From Chloroflexota bacterium (lineage in GTDB: Bacteria; Chloroflexota; Anaerolineae; Promineifilales; Promineifilaceae): a DNA stretch of 64,000 nucleotides. The DNA is taken from contig JAJRYT010000169.1 in assembly GCA_024275635.1 (NCBI GenBank), positions 1 through 64,000 on the forward strand, read 5' to 3'. A program made the translations under genes and the position numbers. The notes beneath the pieces were generated by a model, which saw only the letters and a list, made by a program, of their open reading frames with translations, was not told where the DNA came from and did no database searches. Of this stretch, positions 40,163 through 49,038 are shown one piece after another; position 1 is the stretch's first letter, and each line of letters begins with the position of its first letter.

Positions 40163-41926
40163 ATGTTAACAGAGCTTTATATTCGTAATTTTGCCATCAT
40201 TGATGAACTGCGGCTGCCGATTGCACCCGGATTTAATGTGTTAACCGGGGAAACCGGGGCCGGTAAATCTATCATTTTGGATGCGGTGACGTTGGTTTTG
40301 GGCGGCCGCGCCGACCTGACGGCGATTCGGGCCGGGTGTAGTGAGGCGCATGTGGAAGCGACGTTTACACTTAGTCCGGCGGCTCAAGTGATGATCGCGC
40401 CTTTGCTGGCCGATGAGGGGTTGGATGATGAGGCCGGGGATGCCTTGCTGTTGGCGCGGGAGTTGCGGGCGAACGGCCGTAATATTTCCCGTGTGAACGG
40501 CCGTACTGTTACCCTGGCCCTGCTGCGCCAGATTGCCGCTCCCTTGATTGACATTCATGGACAGGGGGAACACCTTTCCCTGCTCAAACCCCGTTCTCAT
40601 CTGCCCTTGCTGGATTCGTATGCGAGGTTGACGGCGGAGCGAACGGCCGTTGCCCGCGAAGTGAACCAACTACATAAACTCCAGCGCGAATTAGAGGCGC
40701 TGCGGCGCGATGAGCGCATCCTGGCCCAGCGCATAGACATGCTCCAATTCCAGGTAAAAGAGATCGACGCCGCCAAACTGGAACCCGGCGAAGAAGAGGA
40801 ACTGCGGGCCGAGCGCGCCCGGTTGGCCAACGTGGAACAAATCATGCGCCATGCCGGCGAAGCGCTGCGGCTCATGAACGGCATAGATGATGATTCCCAG
40901 TCCATCGGCGACATGGTAGGGCAGGCAGAACGCGCGTTAGACCAATTGGCCCGATTCGATGCGTCGCGGGTCTCCCTGCTGGAACGGTGGCAGGGATTGG
41001 CTTTCCAACTAGAGGAACTGGTGACGGAGCTGGATGATTACCAGCAAGAATTGGAATTCAACCCCGCCCGTCTCAATGAGGTGGAAGAGCGGCTGGAACT
41101 GATCGCCAGTTTGAAGCGGAAATATGGCCCGGATATTCCGGCGGTATTGGCTTTGCGTGACCGGGCGGCGGCGGAATTAGAAACTATCAACCGGAGCGAA
41201 GAGCGGGCGGCTGAACTGGACGCGGCGCAAGATCGTTACTTGCGCCGCGTCGGCCAGATGGCCCAGGCATTGTCGCAAAAACGGCGGGCGGCGGCGGAGA
41301 AGCTGTCCGCGGTGGCGGAACAGCAGTTAGCTGATTTGCGAATGGAAGGAACGCGATTTCAGGTTGATTTTCAAGTGGAGCCGCTTGAGGATGGCGCTTA
41401 TGTGGGCGAACAGCGGCTGGCGTTCGACCAGACGGGTATTGATCGGGCCGAATTTCTGCTCTCGACAAATCCGGGCGAGCCGCTGAAGCCGATGGCGAAG
41501 ATCGCCAGCGGCGGTGAGACGGCGCGGCTGATGCTGGCGCTGAAAACGGCGCTCACAGCAGTGGATGCCACCCCGACGTTGATTTTTGATGAGATTGACC
41601 AGGGGATTGGCGGCCGGGTGGGGGATATTGTGGGGCGCAAGTTGTGGCGGTTAACGGCCGCTGCCGAGCATCAGGTTATTGTCGTGACCCATTTGCCCCA
41701 GTTGGCCGGGTATGGCGACGTCCATTACCGGGTCCGCAAACAGGTGAATGACGGCCGCACGATCACGGCCGTTCAGCAGTTGGATGATGACGGCCGTATT
41801 GAAGAACTGGCCGCCATGCTGGGCACGCAAGGCGAACACGCCCGTGGCGGCGCCGCCAACATCCTCCAACAAGCCGCCAAAGCGAAGGCAGAAATCAAAG
41901 GTCAGAAGAATAAAAATAATTCCTGA
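40163..41926 (+). CDS. recN: DNA repair protein RecN
   Basis: MLTELYIRNFAIIDEL...LTGETGAGKSIILDAVTLVLGGRA...ASGGETARLMLALK...DEIDQGIGGRVG. Confidence 0.96.
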   Translation: MLTELYIRNFAIIDELRLPIAPGFNVLTGETGAGKSIILDAVTLVLGGRADLTAIRAGCSEAHVEATFTLSPAAQVMIAPLLADEGLDDEAGDALLLARELRANGRNISRVNGRTVTLALLRQIAAPLIDIHGQGEHLSLLKPRSHLPLLDSYARLTAERTAVAREVNQLHKLQRELEALRRDERILAQRIDMLQFQVKEIDAAKLEPGEEEELRAERARLANVEQIMRHAGEALRLMNGIDDDSQSIGDMVGQAERALDQLARFDASRVSLLERWQGLAFQLEELVTELDDYQQELEFNPARLNEVEERLELIASLKRKYGPDIPAVLALRDRAAAELETINRSEERAAELDAAQDRYLRRVGQMAQALSQKRRAAAEKLSAVAEQQLADLRMEGTRFQVDFQVEPLEDGAYVGEQRLAFDQTGIDRAEFLLSTNPGEPLKPMAKIASGGETARLMLALKTALTAVDATPTLIFDEIDQGIGGRVGDIVGRKLWRLTAAAEHQVIVVTHLPQLAGYGDVHYRVRKQVNDGRTITAVQQLDDDGRIEELAAMLGTQGEHARGGAANILQQAAKAKAEIKGQKNKNNS

Positions 41927-41949
41927 CGTAAGCGTTCACTCCCCCCTGG

Positions 41950-42011
41950 AGACTTTTGAAGTTTTGACGCCATATATAGTTGTGTACCCGACTGCAAAAC
42001 TTCAAAAGTCT
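41950..42011. terminator. 17-bp perfect inverted repeat between convergent recN and S41 protease
   Basis: AGACTTTTGAAGTTTTG ... CAAAACTTCAAAAGTCT. Confidence 0.75.
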
Positions 42012-42028
42012 GTTCTTTTCCTGACGCT

Positions 42029-43273
42029 TCATTCCTCGTTACTCAAAATGGGCTTGCCCAACAAATAATCAATCGCGGCTTGCAGTTGCGTGTCTACAAA
42101 ATCATCGGGGTTGTCCACCTCCGGCAGTGTGATCACGTAATCGGGTTCGATACCAACTTCGTGTATCCAGGATTCTTCCGGCGTGAGCCAGCGGGCAATG
42201 GTGATACGCACACCGCCTCCGTTGCTGAGCGCGTGCCAGGTTTGTACGGTTCCTTTGCCAAATGATGTTTGCCCAATCAAGACGCCGCGGCTCCGGTCGT
42301 GAATGGCCCCGGCCAGCACTTCGGAGGCACTGGCGCTGCCTTCGTCAATGAGTACGACCATAGGAATCTCTTCGGCTAATCCTTTTTTGGTTGACTCGAA
42401 GGTGTTGATGCGGCCGTTGCCAAATTCCTCTTCTAACACCACGCCTTCAGGCAGAAATTGGTCGGCGATTTCAACGACTGTTCCTAGCCCGCCGCCCGGA
42501 TTACGGCGTAAATCCAAAATCAGCCCGGTTGGATTTTCGGCCAGCAGCGCCGTTAACGCCTCTTCTACTTCCTGGCTGGTACGATTGCCAAATTGGGTGA
42601 TGCGAAGATAAGCCACTCCTTCTTCCAGCACTTCGCTGCGGACGCTGATTAATTCAACTACATCGCGGATGATGGTCACTTCCAATCGTTCGCCGTCTCG
42701 TTCGATGATCAGGGAAACGGCCGTTCCTGCTGGCCCGCGCACTAACTGCACCGCATCAAATAAATCCATTCCTGTCAGTTCAACGCCATCAGCCTGTCGC
42801 AAAATATCCCCCGGCCGTAATCCCGCTGCCTCTGCCGGGGAGCCGTCAATTGGCGAGACAATCGTGATCGCGCCGTCCACACTCTCTACTTCGGCGCCAA
42901 TTCCCTGAAACTCCCCATCCATCCGTTCTCGTGTATTTTCTTCATCTCGTGGCGACAAATAGCGCGTGTGCGGATCATCTAACACGGCCAGCATACCGTC
43001 AATCGCCCCCTCAGTTAATAGTGCATCGTCCACCGGCTGCTCATAATAGCGCGTATGAACCAACTCCCAAACCTCCCAAAAAGGGGCAAATACCTCGTCG
43101 GCATTTTCCGGCATCTCCATTGCCGGGCCAAATAAATCCACCGGAGCGGCCGGTGATTGGCCTAATAAATACCCGGCGCTAAAACCGAAAAATAGCAAAA
43201 AAATTGTCAGCAGTGTGTACAAAGAACGTGACTTCATCGTGTAATCCTTCTCATCAATAGTTTCGAGCATCAA
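42029..43273 (-). CDS. S41 family C-terminal processing peptidase
   Basis: PDZ region plus GSASASEVLAGAIHDRSRGVLIGQTSFGKGTVQ. Confidence 0.93.
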   Translation of the reverse strand: MMLETIDEKDYTMKSRSLYTLLTIFLLFFGFSAGYLLGQSPAAPVDLFGPAMEMPENADEVFAPFWEVWELVHTRYYEQPVDDALLTEGAIDGMLAVLDDPHTRYLSPRDEENTRERMDGEFQGIGAEVESVDGAITIVSPIDGSPAEAAGLRPGDILRQADGVELTGMDLFDAVQLVRGPAGTAVSLIIERDGERLEVTIIRDVVELISVRSEVLEEGVAYLRITQFGNRTSQEVEEALTALLAENPTGLILDLRRNPGGGLGTVVEIADQFLPEGVVLEEEFGNGRINTFESTKKGLAEEIPMVVLIDEGSASASEVLAGAIHDRSRGVLIGQTSFGKGTVQTWHALSNGGGVRITIARWLTPEESWIHEVGIEPDYVITLPEVDNPDDFVDTQLQAAIDYLLGKPILSNEE

Positions 43274-43555
43274 TTATTTTCGGCTCCCTGGAAATATGTG
43301 GAGTTTACGCAAATTCATGCGTCACCAGAATACTTCACGTTTGACGTATAACGCATGAGCAATTATCCTCTGAATTCCTGAAGGCCCTTAATTTCAAATT
43401 ATAGACCACAATCATTAGCAACAGGTAGGCTGAGGTTTAATAACAGTTAAGGATAGGGTAAATCAGAGATCTGCCGTTTCGATGTTTGGGCAAATTCGCC
43501 TCAGGGCATTGTTCGTGATTAAATATCCTTACACATCACAATTGAGGAGATTTGT

Positions 43556-44425
43556 GTGCTTATCAGCTTATTAAAAACCATGCGTCCGCGACAGTGGACG
43601 AAGAATATCTTTGTCTTTGTGGCTTTGCTGTTTGACCGTCAATTGACGAACCCGGACAGCTTTTTGCATACACTGGCAGCGTTTGCGCTGTTGTGTCTCA
43701 TGTCCAGCGCAGTTTACATCATGAATGACCTGGCCGATATCGAAAGCGACCGCCAGCACCCGGAGAAACGGGAACGGCCGTTACCCTCCGGCCAACTTGA
43801 CCCAACCATTGCCCGCGCTGCCTCCATCTTGTTTGCCCTGGGCAGCCTGGCCGCTGGGTTCGCGCTGGCGGCCAACTTCGGCTGGGTTTTGTTGGGCTAC
43901 CTGGTTATCCAAATCGCATACACCTTCTGGTTTAAACATGTCGTTTTGCTGGACGTGTTCATTATCACCACCGGCTTTGTCTTGCGCATCGCGGCTGGCG
44001 TTACCATCATTGACGTACAGCGATTCTCTCCCTGGTTGTACGTGTTTGGCGGCTTTTTGGCGTTGTTCATGGCTCTGGGCAAGCGGCGGCATGAACTGGT
44101 CTTGTTAGGCGATAATGCCCGCAGTCACCGCGCCATCCTCAATGAGTACAACCTGGATTTTATTGACCGGATGTTGGGCGTGGTGATGACCAGCGCCATC
44201 GTCTCTTACAGCCTGTACACCTTCCTGGCGGAAGGGCTGCCGGGAAATCATGTGATGATGTTGACGATTCCGTTTGTGTTGTACAGCATTTTCCGCTATC
44301 TGTACCTGATTCATGTGCAAAATGAAGGCGGCGCGCCGGAGGAGATTTTGCTGCGCGACAGGCCGTTGCAGGCGGCGGTGGGACTATTTGGAGTAGTGGT
44401 GTTTATTGCGCTTTATGTGCTTTAG
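43556..44425 (+). CDS. UbiA-family prenyltransferase, DPPR-synthase-like
   Basis: MRPRQWTKNIFVFVALLFDRQL, YIMNDLADIESDRQHPEKRERPLPSG. Confidence 0.88.
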   Translation: MLISLLKTMRPRQWTKNIFVFVALLFDRQLTNPDSFLHTLAAFALLCLMSSAVYIMNDLADIESDRQHPEKRERPLPSGQLDPTIARAASILFALGSLAAGFALAANFGWVLLGYLVIQIAYTFWFKHVVLLDVFIITTGFVLRIAAGVTIIDVQRFSPWLYVFGGFLALFMALGKRRHELVLLGDNARSHRAILNEYNLDFIDRMLGVVMTSAIVSYSLYTFLAEGLPGNHVMMLTIPFVLYSIFRYLYLIHVQNEGGAPEEILLRDRPLQAAVGLFGVVVFIALYVL

Positions 44426-44471
44426 CGATGAGGGATGAGGACTGAGCGCTCATCCCTCGTTCCTCATTCCT

Positions 44472-45422
44472 ATGATAGCTTCTGCTCCCGGCAAAATTAT
44501 TCTATTTGGCGAACATGCCGTGGTATACGGCCGTCCCGCCATCGCTGCCCCCGTTTCTCAAGTGAGGGCAACGGCCGTTGTCACCCCCAACGAAGGCGAA
44601 GGCGTGCGCATCATTGCTCCCGACCTGGACGCCGATTTTCTGCTCGATGAAGCCGACCAGTCCGACGCGCTGGTGGCGACGATGCGGCAAATCCAGACGG
44701 CCGCCGGATTAGCCCGTCTGCCCAATCTCACGGTAACAGTCCGCAGCGATATCCCCATTGCCAGCGGGCTGGGCAGCGGCGCAGCCATCACGGCCGCCGT
44801 TATTCGCGCCGTAGCCGGGCAGTTGGGGCTGGCCCGTCTGGCCACGGATGAATGGGTGTCTGGTTTGACGTATGAAGTGGAGAAGATTCATCACGGTACG
44901 CCCAGCGGGATTGATAATACGGTGGTGGCCTATGAAAAGCCGGTTTATTTTGTACGGCAGCAGCCCCGGAATATCATTGAGACGTTTAAGGTGAAACGAC
45001 CGTTACGCCTCCTCGTCGCCGATACAGGGGTACGCAGTTCCACCAAAATCGCGGTGGGCGATGTGCGCCGCCATTGGGAAGCAGCCCCGATCCAATTTGA
45101 AGCTTTGTTTGACGGCTGCGGCCGGATTGCCGCCGCCGCCCGCACCGCCATTGAAGCCGGCGATGTGACCGCAATCGGCCGTTTGATGACCGAAAATCAA
45201 CGCCTGCTGGTTGAAATGACCGTATCATCGCCGGAATTAGATGCTTTGGTCGCGGCCGCGCTGCGGGCCGGGGCATTGGGGGCCAAGCTCAGCGGAGCCG
45301 GCCGGGGAGGGAATATGATTGCCCTGGTAGAAGATGAAGAAATGGAAACGGCCGTGCGTCAGGCCCTCCTCGCTGCCAACGCCCATACCGTCCTTACCAC
45401 AACCATCAAAAGCAGAAATTAG
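44472..45422 (+). CDS. Mevalonate kinase
   Basis: APGKIILFGEHAVVYGRPAIAAPV, IPIASGLGSGAAITAA, GAKLSGAGRGGNMIAL. Confidence 0.93.
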   Translation: MIASAPGKIILFGEHAVVYGRPAIAAPVSQVRATAVVTPNEGEGVRIIAPDLDADFLLDEADQSDALVATMRQIQTAAGLARLPNLTVTVRSDIPIASGLGSGAAITAAVIRAVAGQLGLARLATDEWVSGLTYEVEKIHHGTPSGIDNTVVAYEKPVYFVRQQPRNIIETFKVKRPLRLLVADTGVRSSTKIAVGDVRRHWEAAPIQFEALFDGCGRIAAAARTAIEAGDVTAIGRLMTENQRLLVEMTVSSPELDALVAAALRAGALGAKLSGAGRGGNMIALVEDEEMETAVRQALLAANAHTVLTTTIKSRN

Positions 45423-45567
45423 AAAGCAAAACCCGATTTCACCTTCTGCCTTCTACCGCCCTTTGTGTTATGATTGGGCCGGTCTGAGAAACAAAAAAGC
45501 CCGCCCCAGGGGCCGGCCTTTTAGCTGTCGGCGGATAGGTATCCACCGGGCAATTAACAAACCAAAC

Positions 45568-45744
45568 TTACTTAGAAAGCGTCTTCAAACAGCGCGTGCA
45601 AACGTACTTACGAACCTTACGGTTGCCTTCGTGCAGCGTCATCCGCTGGATATTGGGCTTAAATTGACGCTTTGTCTTTTTCTGTGAGAAGCTCACGTTG
45701 TGGCCTGTCATCGGCCCTTTGCCACATATTTCACATTTGGCCAT
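45568..45744 (-). CDS. rpmB: 50S ribosomal protein L28
   Basis: [34 protein letters not shown]. Confidence 0.95.
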   Translation of the reverse strand: MAKCEICGKGPMTGHNVSFSQKKTKRQFKPNIQRMTLHEGNRKVRKYVCTRCLKTLSK

Positions 45745-45951
45745 AATTACACCTCGCCGGGACAAATTAAAAGCGACCAACTGCGGTCGCTTGATTTCAA
45801 AATGAACAGCTTGCGATTATAATCGAAGGTATATGATTTTGCAAACAAAATTCAAGATAAAAGGCAAGACTAAAGACTACGGGACTAAAGACCACGAGAC
45901 TACAAGAGTAAAGACTTCGAGACTATATCATTCATTAATTCGGGAGAAGAC

Positions 45952-46314
45952 ATGCCGGTTAAAGAAGATCCATTAGGAACGATTGATATTTCGACAACGG
46001 CCGTTATCACCATCGCCAGCCAGGCCATCAACCAATGTTACGGCGTGGTAGGCATGGCCAACAAAAATCTGGTTAACGGCATTGCCAACCTGCTGTCGCG
46101 GGAGAGCCATCGCGGCCTGGAAGTAACCATCGAAGAAGACGCCATCACGATAGATGTGTACGTCATCGTTGAGTATGGCGTGCGCATCCGAGCCGTTGCC
46201 GAAAGCGTCCAAAACACCGTTAAATTTCACGTAGAAAAGTCGCTGGGGTTGCCCGTAAAGGCTGTCAACGTGTATATTCAAGGGTTGCGCTTAACCAAGG
46301 AGAAATCAGAATAA
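45952..46314 (+). CDS. Asp23/Gls24 family protein
   Basis: IDISTTAVITIASQAINQCYGVVGMA...VRIRAVAESVQNTVKFHVEKSLGLPVKAVNVYIQGLR. Confidence 0.88.
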   Translation: MPVKEDPLGTIDISTTAVITIASQAINQCYGVVGMANKNLVNGIANLLSRESHRGLEVTIEEDAITIDVYVIVEYGVRIRAVAESVQNTVKFHVEKSLGLPVKAVNVYIQGLRLTKEKSE

Positions 46315-46378
46315 GTATCAAACGTGAAACATCAATTATCCCGACGTTTCACGCAGCAACCTTCATGAGGAATCACCA

Positions 46379-48061
46379 GTGACACAAACGATACTTGCCA
46401 CACCAACACCGCCGCAGAAATGGCTGCAATGCAACGGACAGCAGCTGCGAAAACTGGCCCAGGCCGGCCTGCTTTGGCTGGACAAACATCATCGGGTCGT
46501 CAATGAACTAAATGTCTTCCCCGTCCCTGACGGCGATACCGGAACCAACATGCTGCTGACGATGAAATCAGCCTGCAGCCGCATTCAAGACAGTGAGGAG
46601 ATGCATGTCGGTAAAGTGGCTGGCGAGCTGGCGCATGGCGCCTTGATGGGCGCGCGGGGCAATTCCGGCGTCATCCTCAGCCAAATCTGGCGCGGCCTGG
46701 CGAAAGGATTGAAAGAGAAGGAAACGTTTGACGCCTATGATCTGGCCCAGGCTTTCCAGGATGCGTCCGATACCGCTTATGGCGGCGTCATGCGCCCGGT
46801 CGAAGGAACCATCCTTACCATCATCCGCGAAGGCGCCGAGGAAGCCCAGGATGCGGCCGAAAAGAGCCGCGATTTGCGCTTTGTTTTGGAACGGGTGCAG
46901 GAACGTTGCGAACAGGCATTGGAACGCACGCCCGACTTACTGCCTGTCCTGAAGCAGGCCGGGGTCGTAGACTCGGGCGGAAAAGGGCTGGTCTACCTGT
47001 TTGAAGGGATGCTGCGTTATGTCAATGGTGAATTGGCCGGTGTGGCTGAAGAACTGGCCCAGGGGAAAATGGCGGCCGACCTCCCGGCGCAGGCGTTGGC
47101 GGTTCCTGAAGGCGGCGTGCTGGAAAACCCCTATGATGTGCAGTTTATCCTGATGGGCAGCGATTTAGATGTGGCGACGGTGCGTGATCGCATTGATGCG
47201 ATGGGCGACTCCACGGTGGTTGTCGGCGATGAGACGACGATTAAGGTGCATATCCATGTGCAGGATCCGGGGAAACCATTGAGTTATGGGATCAGCTTGG
47301 GCGCGATCACCGATGTGGTCGTAGAAAATATGCAGGAACAGATGGAGGATATTATCAATGCGGCAGCGGGGACGGTGCAAGTGGCTCCGGCCACAGTGCA
47401 GCCGGGGCAGATTGGTGTAGTGGCGGTGGCTGCCGGTGATGGTCTGGCGAATATTTTCTGTAGCCTGGGGGCGGCGTTTGTGGTGAATGGCGGGCAGACG
47501 AATAATCCCAGCACAGAGGAGATTTTCCAGGCGATTCAAGATGTGCCGACGGATAAAGTCATTATTTTGCCGAATAATAAAAATATTATTCTGGCGGCGG
47601 AAGCAGCCCGTGATTTAAGCCCGAAGCAGGTAGCAGTAATTCCTTCGCGCACTGCACCGCAGGGGTTTAGTGCGATGATGGCTTTGAACCCGGATGGGGA
47701 TCTGGCGGAAACGGCCGCTTCTATGCAAACTGCGCTCGATTATGTCACCACTGGTGAAATTACCCGTGCAACCCGTTCGGTGGAACTGGATGGGGTGGCT
47801 GTTCAGGAAGGCGAAATTATTGGGTTGGTAGACGGCCGTCTCCGCGTATCCGGCAGCGATATGAACGATTCCATTACCAAAGTGTTGGCCGATATGGAGA
47901 TGGCCGAGTGCGAACTCGTTTCCCTTTACTTTGGACAAGATGTGACCGCAGAAGAAGCGGCGGCCGTGGCTAAATTGATTGCCGAACAATACCCTGATGT
48001 AGAAGTAGAAACCCTATTCGGCGGTCAGGCGCACTACTTCTACATTCTGGGCGCGGAATAA
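46379..48061 (+). CDS. DAK2/DegV-partner protein, fatty acid kinase catalytic subunit-like (FakA)
   Basis: VNELNVFPVPDGDTGTNMLLTM...GARGNSGVILSQI; followed by a DegV protein. Confidence 0.9.
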   Translation: MTQTILATPTPPQKWLQCNGQQLRKLAQAGLLWLDKHHRVVNELNVFPVPDGDTGTNMLLTMKSACSRIQDSEEMHVGKVAGELAHGALMGARGNSGVILSQIWRGLAKGLKEKETFDAYDLAQAFQDASDTAYGGVMRPVEGTILTIIREGAEEAQDAAEKSRDLRFVLERVQERCEQALERTPDLLPVLKQAGVVDSGGKGLVYLFEGMLRYVNGELAGVAEELAQGKMAADLPAQALAVPEGGVLENPYDVQFILMGSDLDVATVRDRIDAMGDSTVVVGDETTIKVHIHVQDPGKPLSYGISLGAITDVVVENMQEQMEDIINAAAGTVQVAPATVQPGQIGVVAVAAGDGLANIFCSLGAAFVVNGGQTNNPSTEEIFQAIQDVPTDKVIILPNNKNIILAAEAARDLSPKQVAVIPSRTAPQGFSAMMALNPDGDLAETAASMQTALDYVTTGEITRATRSVELDGVAVQEGEIIGLVDGRLRVSGSDMNDSITKVLADMEMAECELVSLYFGQDVTAEEAAAVAKLIAEQYPDVEVETLFGGQAHYFYILGAE

Positions 48062-48067
48062 ATTCAT

Positions 48068-48109
48068 TTAGAGATTAGAGACTAGTTTTCTCCAATCTCT
48101 AATCTCTAA
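48068..48109. repeat. Intergenic hairpin TTAGAGATTAGAGA / TCTCTAATCTCTAA (14-bp perfect)
   Basis: Read directly. Confidence 0.8.
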
Positions 48110-48118
48110 TTTGCCTCC

Positions 48119-48964
48119 ATGACTATCAAAATCGTAACCGACAGCGCCTGCGATGTTCCTGAAGCCATTGCCGCCCAACTGGGCATTACGGTTGTGCCCG
48201 TGTATATAAACATCGGCGAGGAGAGCTACCGGGAGGGAGTTGACCTCCCGCGCCGCATATTTTACGAACAACTGCCCGGCTACCGCAGCTACCCGACAAC
48301 AGCTGCGCCGTCCGTTGGCGCGTTCACTGAAGTATACGAGCGATTAGCGCGGGAGGGCGCTGTTGAGGTTTTGTCCCTCCACGTGGCCTCCGGCCTCAGC
48401 GCCGTTTATAATGCCGCCCGATTGGGCGCGGCCGCCCAAAATTTGGTTCCCGTTACGTTGTTTGATTCCCAGCAAATTACGTTGGGGGCCGGGTTATTAA
48501 TCATGCTGGCGGCAGAAATGGCCGCCGCCGGACGCAGCATGGCCGAAATTCTGGACATGCTTAATGAGCGCGTTAATCGCGCTTACGTGTTTGGCATGTT
48601 GGACGGCCTGGAAGCGCTGCGGTGCAGCGGTCGGGTCAGCTTGATGCAATTTGGCCTGGGAACGCTTTTACAAATTAAACCGGTGATGATGATTCATCAA
48701 GGCGTCGTATCGGTAGCGGCTAAAATTCGGACCCGTAAACGCTCCATTCAACACGCATTGGAACTGGTGTCCGGATTTGGCCCTTTTGAACGATTGGCTA
48801 TTATTCATGTACATGCGCCGGAAGCAGCCGAACATCTGCGGCAGCAGGCGGCGCATCTCTTTCCGCAGGGACTCCCGCTCTTAACGGCCGAAATTACTCC
48901 AGCTATTGGCATTCATCTGGGATTAGGCGCGATCGGGTTTGCCTGCATAACTAAAAAGGAATGA
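48119..48964 (+). CDS. DegV family protein (FakB-like fatty acid binding)
   Basis: KIVTDSACDVPEAIAAQLGITVVPVYINIGEESYREGVD. Confidence 0.93.
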   Translation: MTIKIVTDSACDVPEAIAAQLGITVVPVYINIGEESYREGVDLPRRIFYEQLPGYRSYPTTAAPSVGAFTEVYERLAREGAVEVLSLHVASGLSAVYNAARLGAAAQNLVPVTLFDSQQITLGAGLLIMLAAEMAAAGRSMAEILDMLNERVNRAYVFGMLDGLEALRCSGRVSLMQFGLGTLLQIKPVMMIHQGVVSVAAKIRTRKRSIQHALELVSGFGPFERLAIIHVHAPEAAEHLRQQAAHLFPQGLPLLTAEITPAIGIHLGLGAIGFACITKKE

Positions 48965-49038
48965 GGGACGAGGAATTAAGGAATGAGGGGAGCGAGCGCT
49001 CAAAACTCATTCCTCATTCCTCATCCCTAACTTATCTT